A program made the position numbers and the translations under genes. This document shows, in pieces, positions 1 to 6,901 of a stretch of 8,300 bases of DNA. The stretch lies in assembly GCA_946060825.1 (NCBI GenBank), contig CAMGPO010000035.1, forward strand, positions 1 to 8,300, written 5' to 3'. Every line of letters begins with the position of its first letter. The first letter of the stretch is position 1. The DNA is from an uncultured Clostridia bacterium (GTDB taxonomy: Bacteria > Bacillota > Clostridia > Oscillospirales > Oscillospiraceae). The notes beneath the pieces were generated by a model that was given only the letters and a program-made list of their open reading frames with translations, was not told the DNA's origin and did no database searches.

Positions 1-642
1 GACTACTCCGTCGGCGTCGGCAACTACTTCAAGGAGGCCTTTGAGGCCCTCGGCGGCACCTGCATCGTCGAGACCTTCCAGGAGGGCAACTCCGACTTTA
101 CATCTTACATCACCAAGGCCAAGAATGAGGGCTGCGACATCTGCGTCACCCCGATCTCCGTTGAGGCCGCGGCTCTGTTCCTCGATCAGGCTTCCACCCA
201 GAACATCGGTATGCCGATCATCGCCGGCGACACCTTTGACTCCAACGTCGTCGCCGAGGCTGCCAAGGGCACCGATCTCGACATCTACTGCTCCACCTTC
301 TACGCCGAAGGCGGCAGCCCCGAGTTCGACGAGGGGTTCAAGGCCTGGATGGAAAGCGACTCCACGGCTCTGGCCAACAACGGCGGCAATACCACCATCG
401 CTGCCTGCTCCGTCCTGGGCTATGACGCCTACTTCGTGGCCCTGGAGGCCCTGAAGGCCGCCGGTTCCACCGATCCCGGCGCGGTCAAGGCAGCCCTGCC
501 CGGCATCAAGTACGACGGCGCCACGGGCCACATCGAATTTGACGAGACAGGCGACGCGATCCGCGACTTTGCCTTTGTCAAGCATCTGAATACCACCACC
601 GGCGAGTATGAGCTCTTCGGCGAGCAGAAGGTTCAGAAGTAA
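1..642 (+). CDS. livJ: Branched-chain amino-acid ABC transporter substrate-binding protein, C-terminal part (5' end outside window)
   Basis: Extracytoplasmic solute-binding protein that would capture a branched-chain amino acid (or a related amino acid/amide) and deliver it to LivHM. The frame is open from base 1 and ends at TAA 640-642, leaving 213 residues; the signal peptide/lipobox and N-terminal lobe lie upstream and cannot be seen. The visible part matches the Leu/Ile/Val-binding type I periplasmic-binding fold: it opens with DYSVGVGNYFKEAF, followed by a GG turn and the NSDFTSYITKAK segment. It then shows GMPIIAGDTF near residues 71-80, GYDAY at 140-144 and the C-terminal FDETGDAIRDFAFVK hallmark. 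The complete livHMGF set downstream supports the role. Ligand specificity cannot be read from the sequence; short-chain amides or urea are alternatives in this family. Confidence 0.93.
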   Translation, partial: DYSVGVGNYFKEAFEALGGTCIVETFQEGNSDFTSYITKAKNEGCDICVTPISVEAAALFLDQASTQNIGMPIIAGDTFDSNVVAEAAKGTDLDIYCSTFYAEGGSPEFDEGFKAWMESDSTALANNGGNTTIAACSVLGYDAYFVALEALKAAGSTDPGAVKAALPGIKYDGATGHIEFDETGDAIRDFAFVKHLNTTTGEYELFGEQKVQK

Positions 643-678
643 GCAAAACAACTCTGTTTCGGCAGAAAAGCAGATTCT

Positions 679-705
679 GCGGCGGAGGCTGACCGCCTCC
701 GCCGC
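679..705 (+). other. Strong intercistronic hairpin between livJ and livH
   Basis: Perfect 11-bp stem (GCGGCGGAGGC with its complement) and a TGACC loop, 36 bases after the livJ stop. A smaller alternative stem (GCAGAA/TTCTGC, 662-667 with 675-680) overlaps its base. No T-tract follows, so it is a poor intrinsic terminator. A 3'-end stabiliser or partial attenuator that keeps binding-protein mRNA more abundant than permease mRNA is the natural reading, since that excess is common for ABC importers. This role is inferred. Confidence 0.6.
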
Positions 706-734
706 ACCCTATTTCTCACGTTTCGCATGTAAGG

Positions 735-760
735 CCGCCCGGCGGCCCGACCGCGGGCGG
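735..760 (+). other. Second GC-rich hairpin in the livH leader
   Basis: CCGCCCG (735-741) pairs with CGGGCGG (754-760) around a 12-base loop, ending 6 bases before the livH ribosome binding site GGAGGA (767-772). It could modulate livH translation or act with the 679-705 hairpin as an RNA-processing barrier. No T-run follows it. Confidence 0.4.
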
Positions 761-778
761 TGATTTGGAGGATCTCAC

Positions 779-1663
779 ATGCAATGGATAACAAATAACC
801 TGCCGTATCTTCTGGCAGGCATCTCCGTCGGCGGTCAGTACGCGCTGATCGCCATCGGATATACCATGGTGTATGGCATCCTGCGTCTGATCAACTTCGC
901 TCATGGCGATATTTTCATGGCTGCGGGCCTGATCATGGTCTACGCATCGGCTTCCATGCCGTTCTACCTGTCAATTCCGCTTGTGCTGGTGCTTACGGTT
1001 CTCCTGGGCTTTGCCGTGGAGCGCGTGGCCTATAAGCCGCTGCGCCAGGCACCCCGGATGTCTGTCATGATCTCCGCCATCGGCGTCAGCTATCTCATTC
1101 AGAATGTGGCGCTGTACGTCACCGGCGGCCTGTCGCAGCAGTATCCGAACATCCCCTGGCTGAGCGATACGGTCGTTGTATTCGGCGCCATGACCAAGCG
1201 CGTTACGCTGATTACCCCGGTGCTGACGCTGATTCTGATCGTCCTGCTGGTGCTTCTCATCAACCGTACGAAGATTGGCATGGGCATGCGGGCCGTCTCC
1301 AAGGACTTTGAGACGTCCCTGCTCATGGGCATCAAGATCGACAACGTCATCTCCGTCACCTTTATCATCGGCTCCTTCCTGGCGGCGGTCGGTTCGCTGC
1401 TGTTTTTCACCAACTATACCGGCGTGACGCCGACGGTTGGCGCAATGCCGGGCCTGAAGGCTTTCGTGGCCGCGGTCTTCGGCGGCATCGGCTCGGTCCC
1501 GGGTGCGGTCATCGGCGCTTTCATCATCGGCATCTGCGAAAACATCATCAAAGCGCTGGGCTGGACGACGTTCTCTGATGCGTTCACCTTTGCCCTGCTG
1601 ATCCTCATTCTGATCTTCAAGCCCACCGGTCTGTTCGGCGAGAAGACCACGGATAAAGTGTAA
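779..1663 (+). CDS. livH: Branched-chain amino-acid ABC transporter permease LivH
   Basis: Inner-membrane permease, one of the two membrane subunits of the Liv/HAAT importer; it pairs with LivM to form the translocation path. The 294 residues match the usual LivH size. The protein is hydrophobic throughout. It shows the family signature GYTMVYGILRLINFAHGDI at 27-45 and a cytoplasmic RAVSKDFETSLLMGI at 171-185. An EAA-like coupling loop, FVAAVFGGIGSVPGAVIGAF, lies at 229-248 and contacts the ATPases. The typical C-terminal KPTGLFGE is at 281-288. The start is fixed by GGAGGA 6 bases before ATG 779. It is followed by livM after 12 bases, so the two are probably co-transcribed. Confidence 0.95.
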   Translation: MQWITNNLPYLLAGISVGGQYALIAIGYTMVYGILRLINFAHGDIFMAAGLIMVYASASMPFYLSIPLVLVLTVLLGFAVERVAYKPLRQAPRMSVMISAIGVSYLIQNVALYVTGGLSQQYPNIPWLSDTVVVFGAMTKRVTLITPVLTLILIVLLVLLINRTKIGMGMRAVSKDFETSLLMGIKIDNVISVTFIIGSFLAAVGSLLFFTNYTGVTPTVGAMPGLKAFVAAVFGGIGSVPGAVIGAFIIGICENIIKALGWTTFSDAFTFALLILILIFKPTGLFGEKTTDKV

Positions 1664-1675
1664 GGAGGTGCCGGA

Positions 1676-2863
1676 ATGATTCAGCAGAAAAAAAGCAGTA
1701 AAGCCAATCTGATCTTCATCCTGGGACTTCTTGTACTGATCTTCGTGCTGGAGCAGGTGATTCCCAGTTCCTCTATGCTCCTCACTGTCATCAAGAAAAG
1801 CGCCATCTATGCCCTGGCTGCCGTGTCCATGAACCTGCTGAACGGCTTCACCGGCCTCTTCTCCCTCGGCCAGGCCGGCTTCATGCTCATCGGCGCCTAT
1901 GTCTACGGCATTCTGAATATCCCCGTGGCGGACCGTGCGGCGGTCTACCAGTATTTTGACGGCGGCGTCATCCAGTTCTCCATCGTCGACGGCCTGCAAG
2001 GCGTTCTGGGCAGTGCCGTTGGCCTGATCCTGGGCGTCCTGCTGAGCCTCATCATCGCCGGCCTGGTGGCAGGCGTGTTCGCCTACCTCATCGGCCTGCC
2101 GGTGCTCCGCTTCCGCGGCGACTATCTGGCCGTTGCCACTCTGGGCTTTGCGGAGATCATCCGCGCGTTCTTCCAGTGGGATGTGCTCGGCCCCGTGACC
2201 AACGGCTCCAACCTTCTGCGGAAATTTGCCAATCTGGACGACTTCAACATCGTCAGCGGCGGAAGGGTTGCCGTCCACCTCTCAACGACGGTGCTTGTGC
2301 TGATCGTGGTGGCCTGTATTCTGGTCATCACACTGATTATCAACTCGACCTACGGCCGGGCCTTCAAGGCCATCCGGGATGATGAGGTGGCCGCGGAGGC
2401 CATGGGCATCAACCTGGCCAGACACAAGATGCTCTCTTTCGTCATCAGCGCTTTCTTCGCCGGTGTTGCCGGCGGCCTGCTGGCCATGTATCAGACCACG
2501 GTGCAGGCCATGCCCTTCAAGACAGCTATGACCTATGAGATCCTGCTGATCGTGGTCATCGGCGGCATCGGCTCCGTTACCGGCTCCTGCATCAGCGCCT
2601 TCATCTTTGTGGGTGCGTCCGAGTGGTGGCTGCGGTTCCTCGATATGGAAAAATACAACATCGGCGGGCTGAACATCCTGCGTCCCGGCTTCCGGAAGGT
2701 CGTCTTCTCCGTTGCCATCATGATCATCGTGCTGTTCTTCCGCAAGGGTATCATGGGCGAGAGTGAGCTGAACATCGCCGGACTTGGGAGATGGCTCAAA
2801 CGGGTCTTTACCAAGAAAAAAGCGGCGCCTGCCGCGGCAGAGGAGGGCAAGAACCATGGCTGA
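1676..2863 (+). CDS. livM: Branched-chain amino-acid ABC transporter permease LivM
   Basis: Second membrane subunit of the Liv importer, 395 residues (normal family range about 300-425). Recognisable LivM blocks are NLLNGFTGLFSLGQAGFM at 53-70, RGDYLAVATLGFAEIIR at 147-163 and RAFKAIRDDEVAAEAMGIN at 228-246. The coupling-loop segment EILLIVVIGGIGSVTGS is at 288-304 and FRKGIMGE at 355-362. Two stretches flank a long hydrophobic region: a charged N-terminal tail and a Lys/Ala-rich C-terminal tail (about 379-395) that is not a conserved feature of the family. The ribosome binding site AAGGAGGTG (1662-1670) overlaps the livH stop codon, giving close coupling. The 3' end overlaps livG by 8 bp. 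Confidence 0.95.
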   Translation: MIQQKKSSKANLIFILGLLVLIFVLEQVIPSSSMLLTVIKKSAIYALAAVSMNLLNGFTGLFSLGQAGFMLIGAYVYGILNIPVADRAAVYQYFDGGVIQFSIVDGLQGVLGSAVGLILGVLLSLIIAGLVAGVFAYLIGLPVLRFRGDYLAVATLGFAEIIRAFFQWDVLGPVTNGSNLLRKFANLDDFNIVSGGRVAVHLSTTVLVLIVVACILVITLIINSTYGRAFKAIRDDEVAAEAMGINLARHKMLSFVISAFFAGVAGGLLAMYQTTVQAMPFKTAMTYEILLIVVIGGIGSVTGSCISAFIFVGASEWWLRFLDMEKYNIGGLNILRPGFRKVVFSVAIMIIVLFFRKGIMGESELNIAGLGRWLKRVFTKKKAAPAAAEEGKNHG

Positions 2864-3806
2864 ACATGTTCTCCGTCTTGAAAATGTGACCATGCAGTTC
2901 GGCGGCGTCGTCGCCGTCAACAACCTGAGCATGGAAATCAACGAGGGCGAGATCGTAGCCCTGATCGGCCCCAACGGCGCCGGCAAGACCACAGCGTTCA
3001 ACGTCATCACCGGCGTGTACGCGCCGACCAACGGCCAGGTGGCCTTCCGCGACGAGACCATCGTCCGCAACCATCCCCAGGGCAAGATGAAAAAGCTTTA
3101 CCGCGGAGAAAACGCGGAGATGTACACGGCGGAATATAAGCTGGAACGGCTGGAAGGGGAGAGCGATGACGCCTACGCGGCCCGTCAGGACGCGGAAAAG
3201 GCGCGGGATCCCTTCGCCTTCACCTCTCGTGTGTTCGAGCCAACGCCGGATAAAATCACGGACCTTGGCATGGCGCGTACCTTCCAGAACATCCGTCTCT
3301 GGAAGAGCCAGACGGTGTTTGACAACGTTCTGATTGCCAAGCATCTGCGTCGCACCAGCAACCTCTTCTCCGCCGCCTTCCGGGGCAATAAGAAAGAGGA
3401 AAATCGCCAGCGGGAGGAAGTCCTGGAGCTGCTGAAGATCGTGGGTCTGGAGGACGTCAAGGATGAGCTGTCCACCAGCCTGCCCTACGGCAAGCAGCGC
3501 CGCCTGGAGATTGCCCGGGCTCTCGCGACCAATCCCAGCCTTCTCCTTCTGGACGAGCCTGCTGCCGGCATGAATCCGCAGGAGACCGACGAGCTGACCG
3601 CGTTCATCGGCGAAATCCGCGATCAGTTCAAGATCACGATCCTTCTGATCGAACACCACATGAATCTGGTCATGGACATCTCTGACCGGATCTATGTCCT
3701 GGACTTCGGCAAGCTGATTGCGACCGGCACGCCGCAGGAGATCCAGGCCAACCAGAAGGTCATCGACGCGTATCTGGGGGTGGAGGAAGAACATGCTGAA
3801 AATTGA
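2856..3806 (+). CDS. livG: Branched-chain amino-acid ABC transporter ATP-binding protein LivG, with extra insertion
   Basis: Cytoplasmic ATPase that drives the LivHM permease. The 316 residues show Walker A GPNGAGKT (38-45), Q-loop Q144 in ARTFQNIRLW and the signature LPYGKQ (209-214; LivG proteins usually have LSYGQQ). Walker B is LLLLDE (229-234), followed by the LivG-typical PAAGMNP, then the H-loop H267 in IEHHM and the C-terminal VIDAYLG. LivG is usually about 255 residues; the excess lies between about 71 and 127, ahead of the Q-loop, and is charged and probably helical. ATG 2856 was chosen over an upstream in-frame ATG (2784) because AGGAGG (2841-2846) lies 9 bases before it and the family N-terminus begins there. 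It overlaps livM by 8 bp. Confidence 0.95.
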   Translation: MAEHVLRLENVTMQFGGVVAVNNLSMEINEGEIVALIGPNGAGKTTAFNVITGVYAPTNGQVAFRDETIVRNHPQGKMKKLYRGENAEMYTAEYKLERLEGESDDAYAARQDAEKARDPFAFTSRVFEPTPDKITDLGMARTFQNIRLWKSQTVFDNVLIAKHLRRTSNLFSAAFRGNKKEENRQREEVLELLKIVGLEDVKDELSTSLPYGKQRRLEIARALATNPSLLLLDEPAAGMNPQETDELTAFIGEIRDQFKITILLIEHHMNLVMDISDRIYVLDFGKLIATGTPQEIQANQKVIDAYLGVEEEHAEN

Positions 3807-4506
3807 AAATCTGGAAGTTGCCTACGGCGGTATTCAGGCCCTGCGCGGCATCAGTCTGGAGGTTCCGGACGGCAAGATCGTCACCCTGATCGGCGCCAAC
3901 GGCGCCGGCAAATCCACGACCCTCCGCACCATCTCCGGCCTGGTCAAGGCCAAATCCGGCTCGGTGCAGTACGACGGCAAGGAGCTGCTCGGCCTGCCCA
4001 GCAATAAGATTCTGGAGGCGGGCATCGCCCAAATCCCGGAGGGCCGCCGCGTGTTTCCCAACCTGACCGTGCTGGAAAACCTGAAGGTAGGCGCCTACCT
4101 GCGCAGCGACAAGGCGGAAATTGAAAAGGACATCAAATGGGTCTATGAGCTGTTCCCCCGCCTGGAGGAGCGCCACTGGCAGCTGGCCGGCACCCTCTCC
4201 GGCGGCGAGCAGCAGATGCTGGCCGTGGGACGCGGCCTGATGTCGCGGCCGAAAATGATGATGCTGGATGAGCCGTCCCTGGGCCTCGCGCCCCTGGTGG
4301 TGCAGGATATTTTCTCGATTATCCGGGAGATCAACCGGCAGGGCGTTACCATTCTGCTGGTGGAGCAGAATGCCAACATGGCCCTCAAGACTGCGGATAC
4401 GGCTTACGTTCTGGAGACCGGTGTGATTACGAAATCCGGCACTGGCTTGGAGCTGCTGAATGATGAATCCATCAAGGAGGCTTATCTGGGCAAGACCAGA
4501 ACATAA
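3793..4506 (+). CDS. livF: Branched-chain amino-acid ABC transporter ATP-binding protein LivF
   Basis: Second ATPase subunit of the importer, pairing with LivG; its 237 residues equal the usual LivF length. Walker A is GANGAGKS (34-41), followed by Q-loop Q80 in IAQIPEGRRVF, signature LSGGEQ (135-140) and Walker B MMMLDE (155-160). The D-loop block is PSLGLAP. The sequence LLVEQN has Gln where most ABC ATPases have the H-loop His, which is normal for LivF. The protein ends in EAYLG plus five residues. The start at ATG 3793 is set by GGAGG (3782-3786) 6 bases upstream, inside the end of livG; the genes overlap by 14 bp, suggesting translational coupling. An upstream in-frame ATG (3718) would add non-homologous residues and was not used. 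It is the last gene of the operon. Confidence 0.96.
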   Translation: MLKIENLEVAYGGIQALRGISLEVPDGKIVTLIGANGAGKSTTLRTISGLVKAKSGSVQYDGKELLGLPSNKILEAGIAQIPEGRRVFPNLTVLENLKVGAYLRSDKAEIEKDIKWVYELFPRLEERHWQLAGTLSGGEQQMLAVGRGLMSRPKMMMLDEPSLGLAPLVVQDIFSIIREINRQGVTILLVEQNANMALKTADTAYVLETGVITKSGTGLELLNDESIKEAYLGKTRT

Positions 4507-4515
4507 TCGCGGCAC

Positions 4516-4548
4516 AGAGAGGCGGACCTCGGTCCGCCTCTTTTTTTT
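4516..4548 (+). terminator. Intrinsic terminator of the liv operon
   Basis: A perfect 10-bp stem (AGAGGCGGAC and its complement) with a CTCG loop is followed by eight T residues (4541-4548), starting about 10 bases after the livF stop. This is a textbook Rho-independent terminator and separates the importer from the next operon. Confidence 0.95.
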
Positions 4549-4567
4549 GCCCATCCTGGAAAAATTC

Positions 4568-4594
4568 TGTACAAATTGTAAACAATGTGCAAAT
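4568..4594 (+). promoter_or_regulatory. Candidate operator upstream of the PAP2 operon promoter
   Basis: An AT-rich island in a GC-rich neighbourhood, 15 bases before the -35 element. It contains two near-identical direct repeats, TGTACAAAT (4568-4576) and TGTGCAAAT (4586-4594), 18 bp apart. It also contains two overlapping inverted repeats, TACAAATTGTA (4570-4580) and ATTGTAAACAAT (4575-4586). The organisation suits binding of a regulator dimer, but the protein is unknown and an AT-rich UP-like element is the simpler alternative. Confidence 0.4.
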
Positions 4595-4608
4595 ACGCCG
4601 GATTTTGA

Positions 4609-4637
4609 TTGCTTTTCTCAGGGAAAAGTGGTATAAC
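4609..4637 (+). promoter_or_regulatory. Promoter of the PAP2/YjdF-like operon
   Basis: TTGCTT (4609-4614), a 17-base spacer and TATAAC (4632-4637) preceded by TGG, i.e. an extended -10 that compensates for the weak -35. Transcription would start near 4644 and give a leader of about 70 bases, which contains a small hairpin (CGAAGC/GCTTCG, 4659-4675). It sits directly after the liv terminator, as expected for a new transcription unit. Confidence 0.6.
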
Positions 4638-4712
4638 TGGGTGAGCCTTGTCAGGCCCCGAAGCCAACCGCTTCGTGCAATTATTTTGATAAAGCGAGGA
4701 AGCCTGTTACCC

Positions 4713-5393
4713 ATGAAAACATCCCTGCGGCAGCGCATCTGTGCGTTCGTCAAAAACAATCCACACTGCTGGTGGGCACTCTATCTTCCGGTCTATTTGG
4801 CGCTCTATTTTGTCGTGGAAGCGGTCGTAGACGGTTCAGGATCGTACTGGTCCTCCTGGTGCCCGCTGGACGATCAAATTCCGTTTCTACCGTGTTTTGT
4901 CATCGCCTACTGCTCCTGGCATCCGGTCATGATCCTGCTCGGTCTCTGGCTTCTGCTCAAGGACGGTCCGGCGTTCCGCCGTTATATGCAGTTTATCGCC
5001 ATTGGCTTCACGGCCAGCACGCTGATCTGCTTTCTGGTGCCCAACGGACAGGACCTTCGGCCGGAGGTCTTTGAGAACCCCAGTATATTTACCGCAGTCC
5101 TTTCCTGTGTTTACCATGCGGATACCAACACAAACGTCTTTCCCAGCGTCCATGTGATTGGCTGTCTGGCTCTGTGCTTCGCGGCTCTCGACAGCGGACA
5201 GCTCCGGAAAGTGCGTATTCCGCTGATCCTCTGGTCGCTGGTCATCATCTCGTCCACGGTTTTGGTCAAGCAGCATTCGATCCTCGACGTGGTCGGCGCT
5301 GTTGTCCTCTGTATTCCCATCGCCGGATTCCTCTGGTACAGAAAAAGAAAGGAGAAATCCCTTGAAGAGACAAAAAGAAAGAAAAAAGGGTAA
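4713..5393 (+). CDS. PAP2-family membrane lipid phosphatase/phosphotransferase
   Basis: Integral membrane protein of 226 residues with about six hydrophobic segments (roughly 20-40, 57-83, 93-110, 145-159, 168-185, 190-208). PAP2 enzymes cleave or transfer phosphate on lipid phosphates at the outer face of the membrane. The three motifs are recognisable: PNGQDLRP (110-117), PSVH (144-147, proposed proton-donor His147) and STVLVKQHSILD (181-192, nucleophile His188 with Asp192). The Lys of the classical KxxxxxxRP motif and the Arg of SRxxxxxHxxxD are absent, while K186 next to the nucleophile fits the AUR1/inositol-phosphotransferase-like branch of PAP2. The tail is highly Lys/Arg-rich. ATG 4713 is used because the promoter -10 lies inside the longer frame; GAGGA is 12 bases upstream. 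The substrate is not predictable. Confidence 0.85.
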   Translation: MKTSLRQRICAFVKNNPHCWWALYLPVYLALYFVVEAVVDGSGSYWSSWCPLDDQIPFLPCFVIAYCSWHPVMILLGLWLLLKDGPAFRRYMQFIAIGFTASTLICFLVPNGQDLRPEVFENPSIFTAVLSCVYHADTNTNVFPSVHVIGCLALCFAALDSGQLRKVRIPLILWSLVIISSTVLVKQHSILDVVGAVVLCIPIAGFLWYRKRKEKSLEETKRKKKG

Positions 5394-6192
5394 AATCTGG
5401 GAGCTGAAGGAGGTCATCCGGCGGGACCGGCCAGTCTTTGCCGTCTATGTGGTGCTCCGGCTTGCCGTTCTGACCGCGCTGATGATGTCCTTTCTCCGCG
5501 GCGAGTATGAGCACGCTGCCCTCTGTACCCTGGTTCTGATTCTGTTCCTGGTGCCGGGCTTCATCCAGAAAAACTTCGGCATTGAGCTGCCCTCGACTCT
5601 GCAGATCATCATTCTGCTGTTCATCTTTGCGGCGGAGATTCTGGGGGAGCTGCAGTGTTATTTCATCCAGTATCCCCATTGGGATACTCTTCTGCATACG
5701 ACCTCGGGCTTCCTGTTCGCGGCGGTTGGCTATTCCCTGGTGGACCTTCTGAACCGCAATGAGCGGTTCCGGTTCCAGCTCTCGCCGCTCTATCTGGCGC
5801 TGGTGGCCTTCTGCTTTTCCATGACCATCGGCGTCCTATGGGAGTTTTTCGAGTTCGGAATGGATCGTCTCTTCCTCCTGGATATGCAGAAGGACACGGT
5901 GGTGCAGTCCATCACCAGCGTTATGCTGGATGAGACCAACTCCAACATCCCGGTGACCATCGCCGGCATCACCGACGTGGCGGTCAACGGGGAGAGCCTT
6001 GGTTTCGCGGGCTACCTCGACATCGGGCTCTACGACACCATGGAGCACCTCTTCGTCAATTTTCTCGGTGCGCTGATCTTCAGCCTGATCGGCTATTTCA
6101 GCGCCAAGCGGCAGGAGAAGAATCGGGTCATCGACAATCTGGTGCCGCGCCTGCCGAAAAACCGCGAGGCAGAACCGGAGCAAGGCAAATAA
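5362..6192 (+). CDS. Polytopic membrane protein, YjdF/DUF2238-like, TTG start
   Basis: Membrane protein of 276 residues, function unknown. It starts with a strongly basic stretch (1-23), then has hydrophobic segments at about 25-43, 51-66, 79-95, 112-129, 142-160 and 231-247. Motif-like residues resemble the YjdF/DUF2238 family: HWDTLLH at 106-112 region (H107, D109, H112), WEFFEFGMD at 160-168, and DTMEHLFVNFLGAL at 225-238. Conserved acidic and His residues within the membrane suggest a metal- or proton-linked role, but this is speculation. No ATG gives a sensible start; TTG 5362 is preceded by AAGGAG with a 7-base gap. This places the start 32 bp inside the PAP2 gene, implying translational coupling and a shared job. 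An ATG at 5302 in the same frame lacks such a site. Confidence 0.7.
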   Translation: MKRQKERKKGKIWELKEVIRRDRPVFAVYVVLRLAVLTALMMSFLRGEYEHAALCTLVLILFLVPGFIQKNFGIELPSTLQIIILLFIFAAEILGELQCYFIQYPHWDTLLHTTSGFLFAAVGYSLVDLLNRNERFRFQLSPLYLALVAFCFSMTIGVLWEFFEFGMDRLFLLDMQKDTVVQSITSVMLDETNSNIPVTIAGITDVAVNGESLGFAGYLDIGLYDTMEHLFVNFLGALIFSLIGYFSAKRQEKNRVIDNLVPRLPKNREAEPEQGK

Positions 6193-6221
6193 AAAAGGTG
6201 AGGAAAGCTTCCTCACCTTTT
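6191..6221. terminator. Bidirectional terminator between convergent genes
   Basis: GGTGAGGAA (6197-6205) pairs with TTCCTCACC (6209-6217) across an AGC loop, extended by A4/T4 to 13 bp. Six A residues precede it and TTTTATTT follows, so it has a U-tract in either direction. The plus-strand gene ends at 6192 and the minus-strand regulator stops at 6220-6222, so one hairpin serves both and overlaps both gene ends by a base or two. Confidence 0.88.
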
Positions 6222-6789
6222 ATTTGTGTTCTGCCCGCATACGGGCGATCCGATTCAGCGTGTCATCCTGAATCCCCTCCAGCAGATTCACAAACAGCTC
6301 CATTGTCATCGGCATGCTGATGCTCATGGAGTTGTCCAGCCAGTTAAAGACAATGCCAAGGAATCCGGCGACAAAGAGGACAGAAAAAAACTCCTGATCT
6401 GACTGCGGGATCTCCACCCCCTCGCTCTTATGCTGGATTTGCAGCCGAACGACAGGGATCAGCGCCTCCTTGAGATAGCGCTCCAACTGGACGCGGCCGA
6501 TGGAGCGGTAGGCGTTGAGCACCATCTTCTCGTTGTCCCGCAGGTACTCAACGGTGCGGATGAAGCTCTCCTGCCAGGGAACCGTCGGGTCGCTGATGCG
6601 CAGTTTGGCGGTCTCCTGCTGGAAGATCCAGTCGAGCAGGTCGTAGACGTCCTGGAAGTTGTAGTAGAAGGTTTGGCGGTTAATTCCGCAGTCCTCAACG
6701 ATCTCCTTGACCGTGATATGATCGAGCGTCCGGAGGGATAGGAGTTTTTTGAGAGAATTGGCCAGCCGCTGCTTGGTATCCTTCGCCAT
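6220..6789 (-). CDS. TetR/AcrR-family transcriptional regulator (DhaS-like)
   Basis: Regulator of 189 residues. An N-terminal three-helix DNA-binding domain (about 8-50) contains the helix-turn-helix ITVKEIVEDCGINRQTFYYNF at 25-45. This form is characteristic of DhaS-type TetR proteins with a TetR_C_7-like C-terminal domain. The remaining 140 residues are an all-helical ligand/dimer domain with a hydrophobic SVLFVAGFLGIVFNWL stretch at 136-151; the ligand is unknown. The start at 6789 is supported by AAGGAG (plus-strand complement near 6798-6803), about 8 bases upstream; a longer frame to 6855 has no comparable site and adds non-family residues. It faces away from the acyltransferase-like gene and shares its control region, so auto-regulation plus control of that gene is likely. 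Confidence 0.88.
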   Translation of the reverse strand: MAKDTKQRLANSLKKLLSLRTLDHITVKEIVEDCGINRQTFYYNFQDVYDLLDWIFQQETAKLRISDPTVPWQESFIRTVEYLRDNEKMVLNAYRSIGRVQLERYLKEALIPVVRLQIQHKSEGVEIPQSDQEFFSVLFVAGFLGIVFNWLDNSMSISMPMTMELFVNLLEGIQDDTLNRIARMRAEHK

Positions 6790-6848
6790 GAACCATACTC
6801 CTTTCGGATATGCGTGCGGTGCAAAGAACCGTCGGAGAAAGGGGAGAC

Positions 6849-6877
6849 TTGACAAAAAAAGACATTGGCTTTATGAT
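6849..6877 (+). promoter_or_regulatory. Promoter reading toward the acyltransferase-like gene
   Basis: Perfect -35 TTGACA (6849-6854), exactly 17 bases, and -10 TATGAT (6872-6877). The expected start is near 6884, giving a leader of about 180 bases before ATG 7064. It is one of the best sigma-70 matches in the window. The T-rich/A-rich spacer (A7) is also consistent with a strong promoter. Confidence 0.75.
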
Positions 6878-6901
6878 TATCCCTGTATGTGCCGGGAGAC
6901 A

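Noticed and set aside
971..2278. Long minus-strand open frame of 435 codons opposite livH/livM
   Set aside because: It crosses two clear genes, its translation is low-complexity in Gln, Asp, His and Ala as expected from the complement of GC-rich codons, and it has no family resemblance.
2784..2855. In-frame N-terminal extension of LivG
   Set aside because: Encodes an Arg/Lys-rich stretch from the end of livM in another frame; the ribosome binding site and family start fit 2856.
2808..3794. Long minus-strand open frame opposite livG
   Set aside because: Shadow of livG codon bias; the plus strand carries every ABC ATPase motif.
4350..4375. Gln in place of the H-loop His in LivF
   Set aside because: LLVEQN is the normal LivF sequence, so this is not a defect.
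3760..4554. Long minus-strand open frame opposite livF
   Set aside because: Covers livF and its terminator; composition is that of an antisense shadow.
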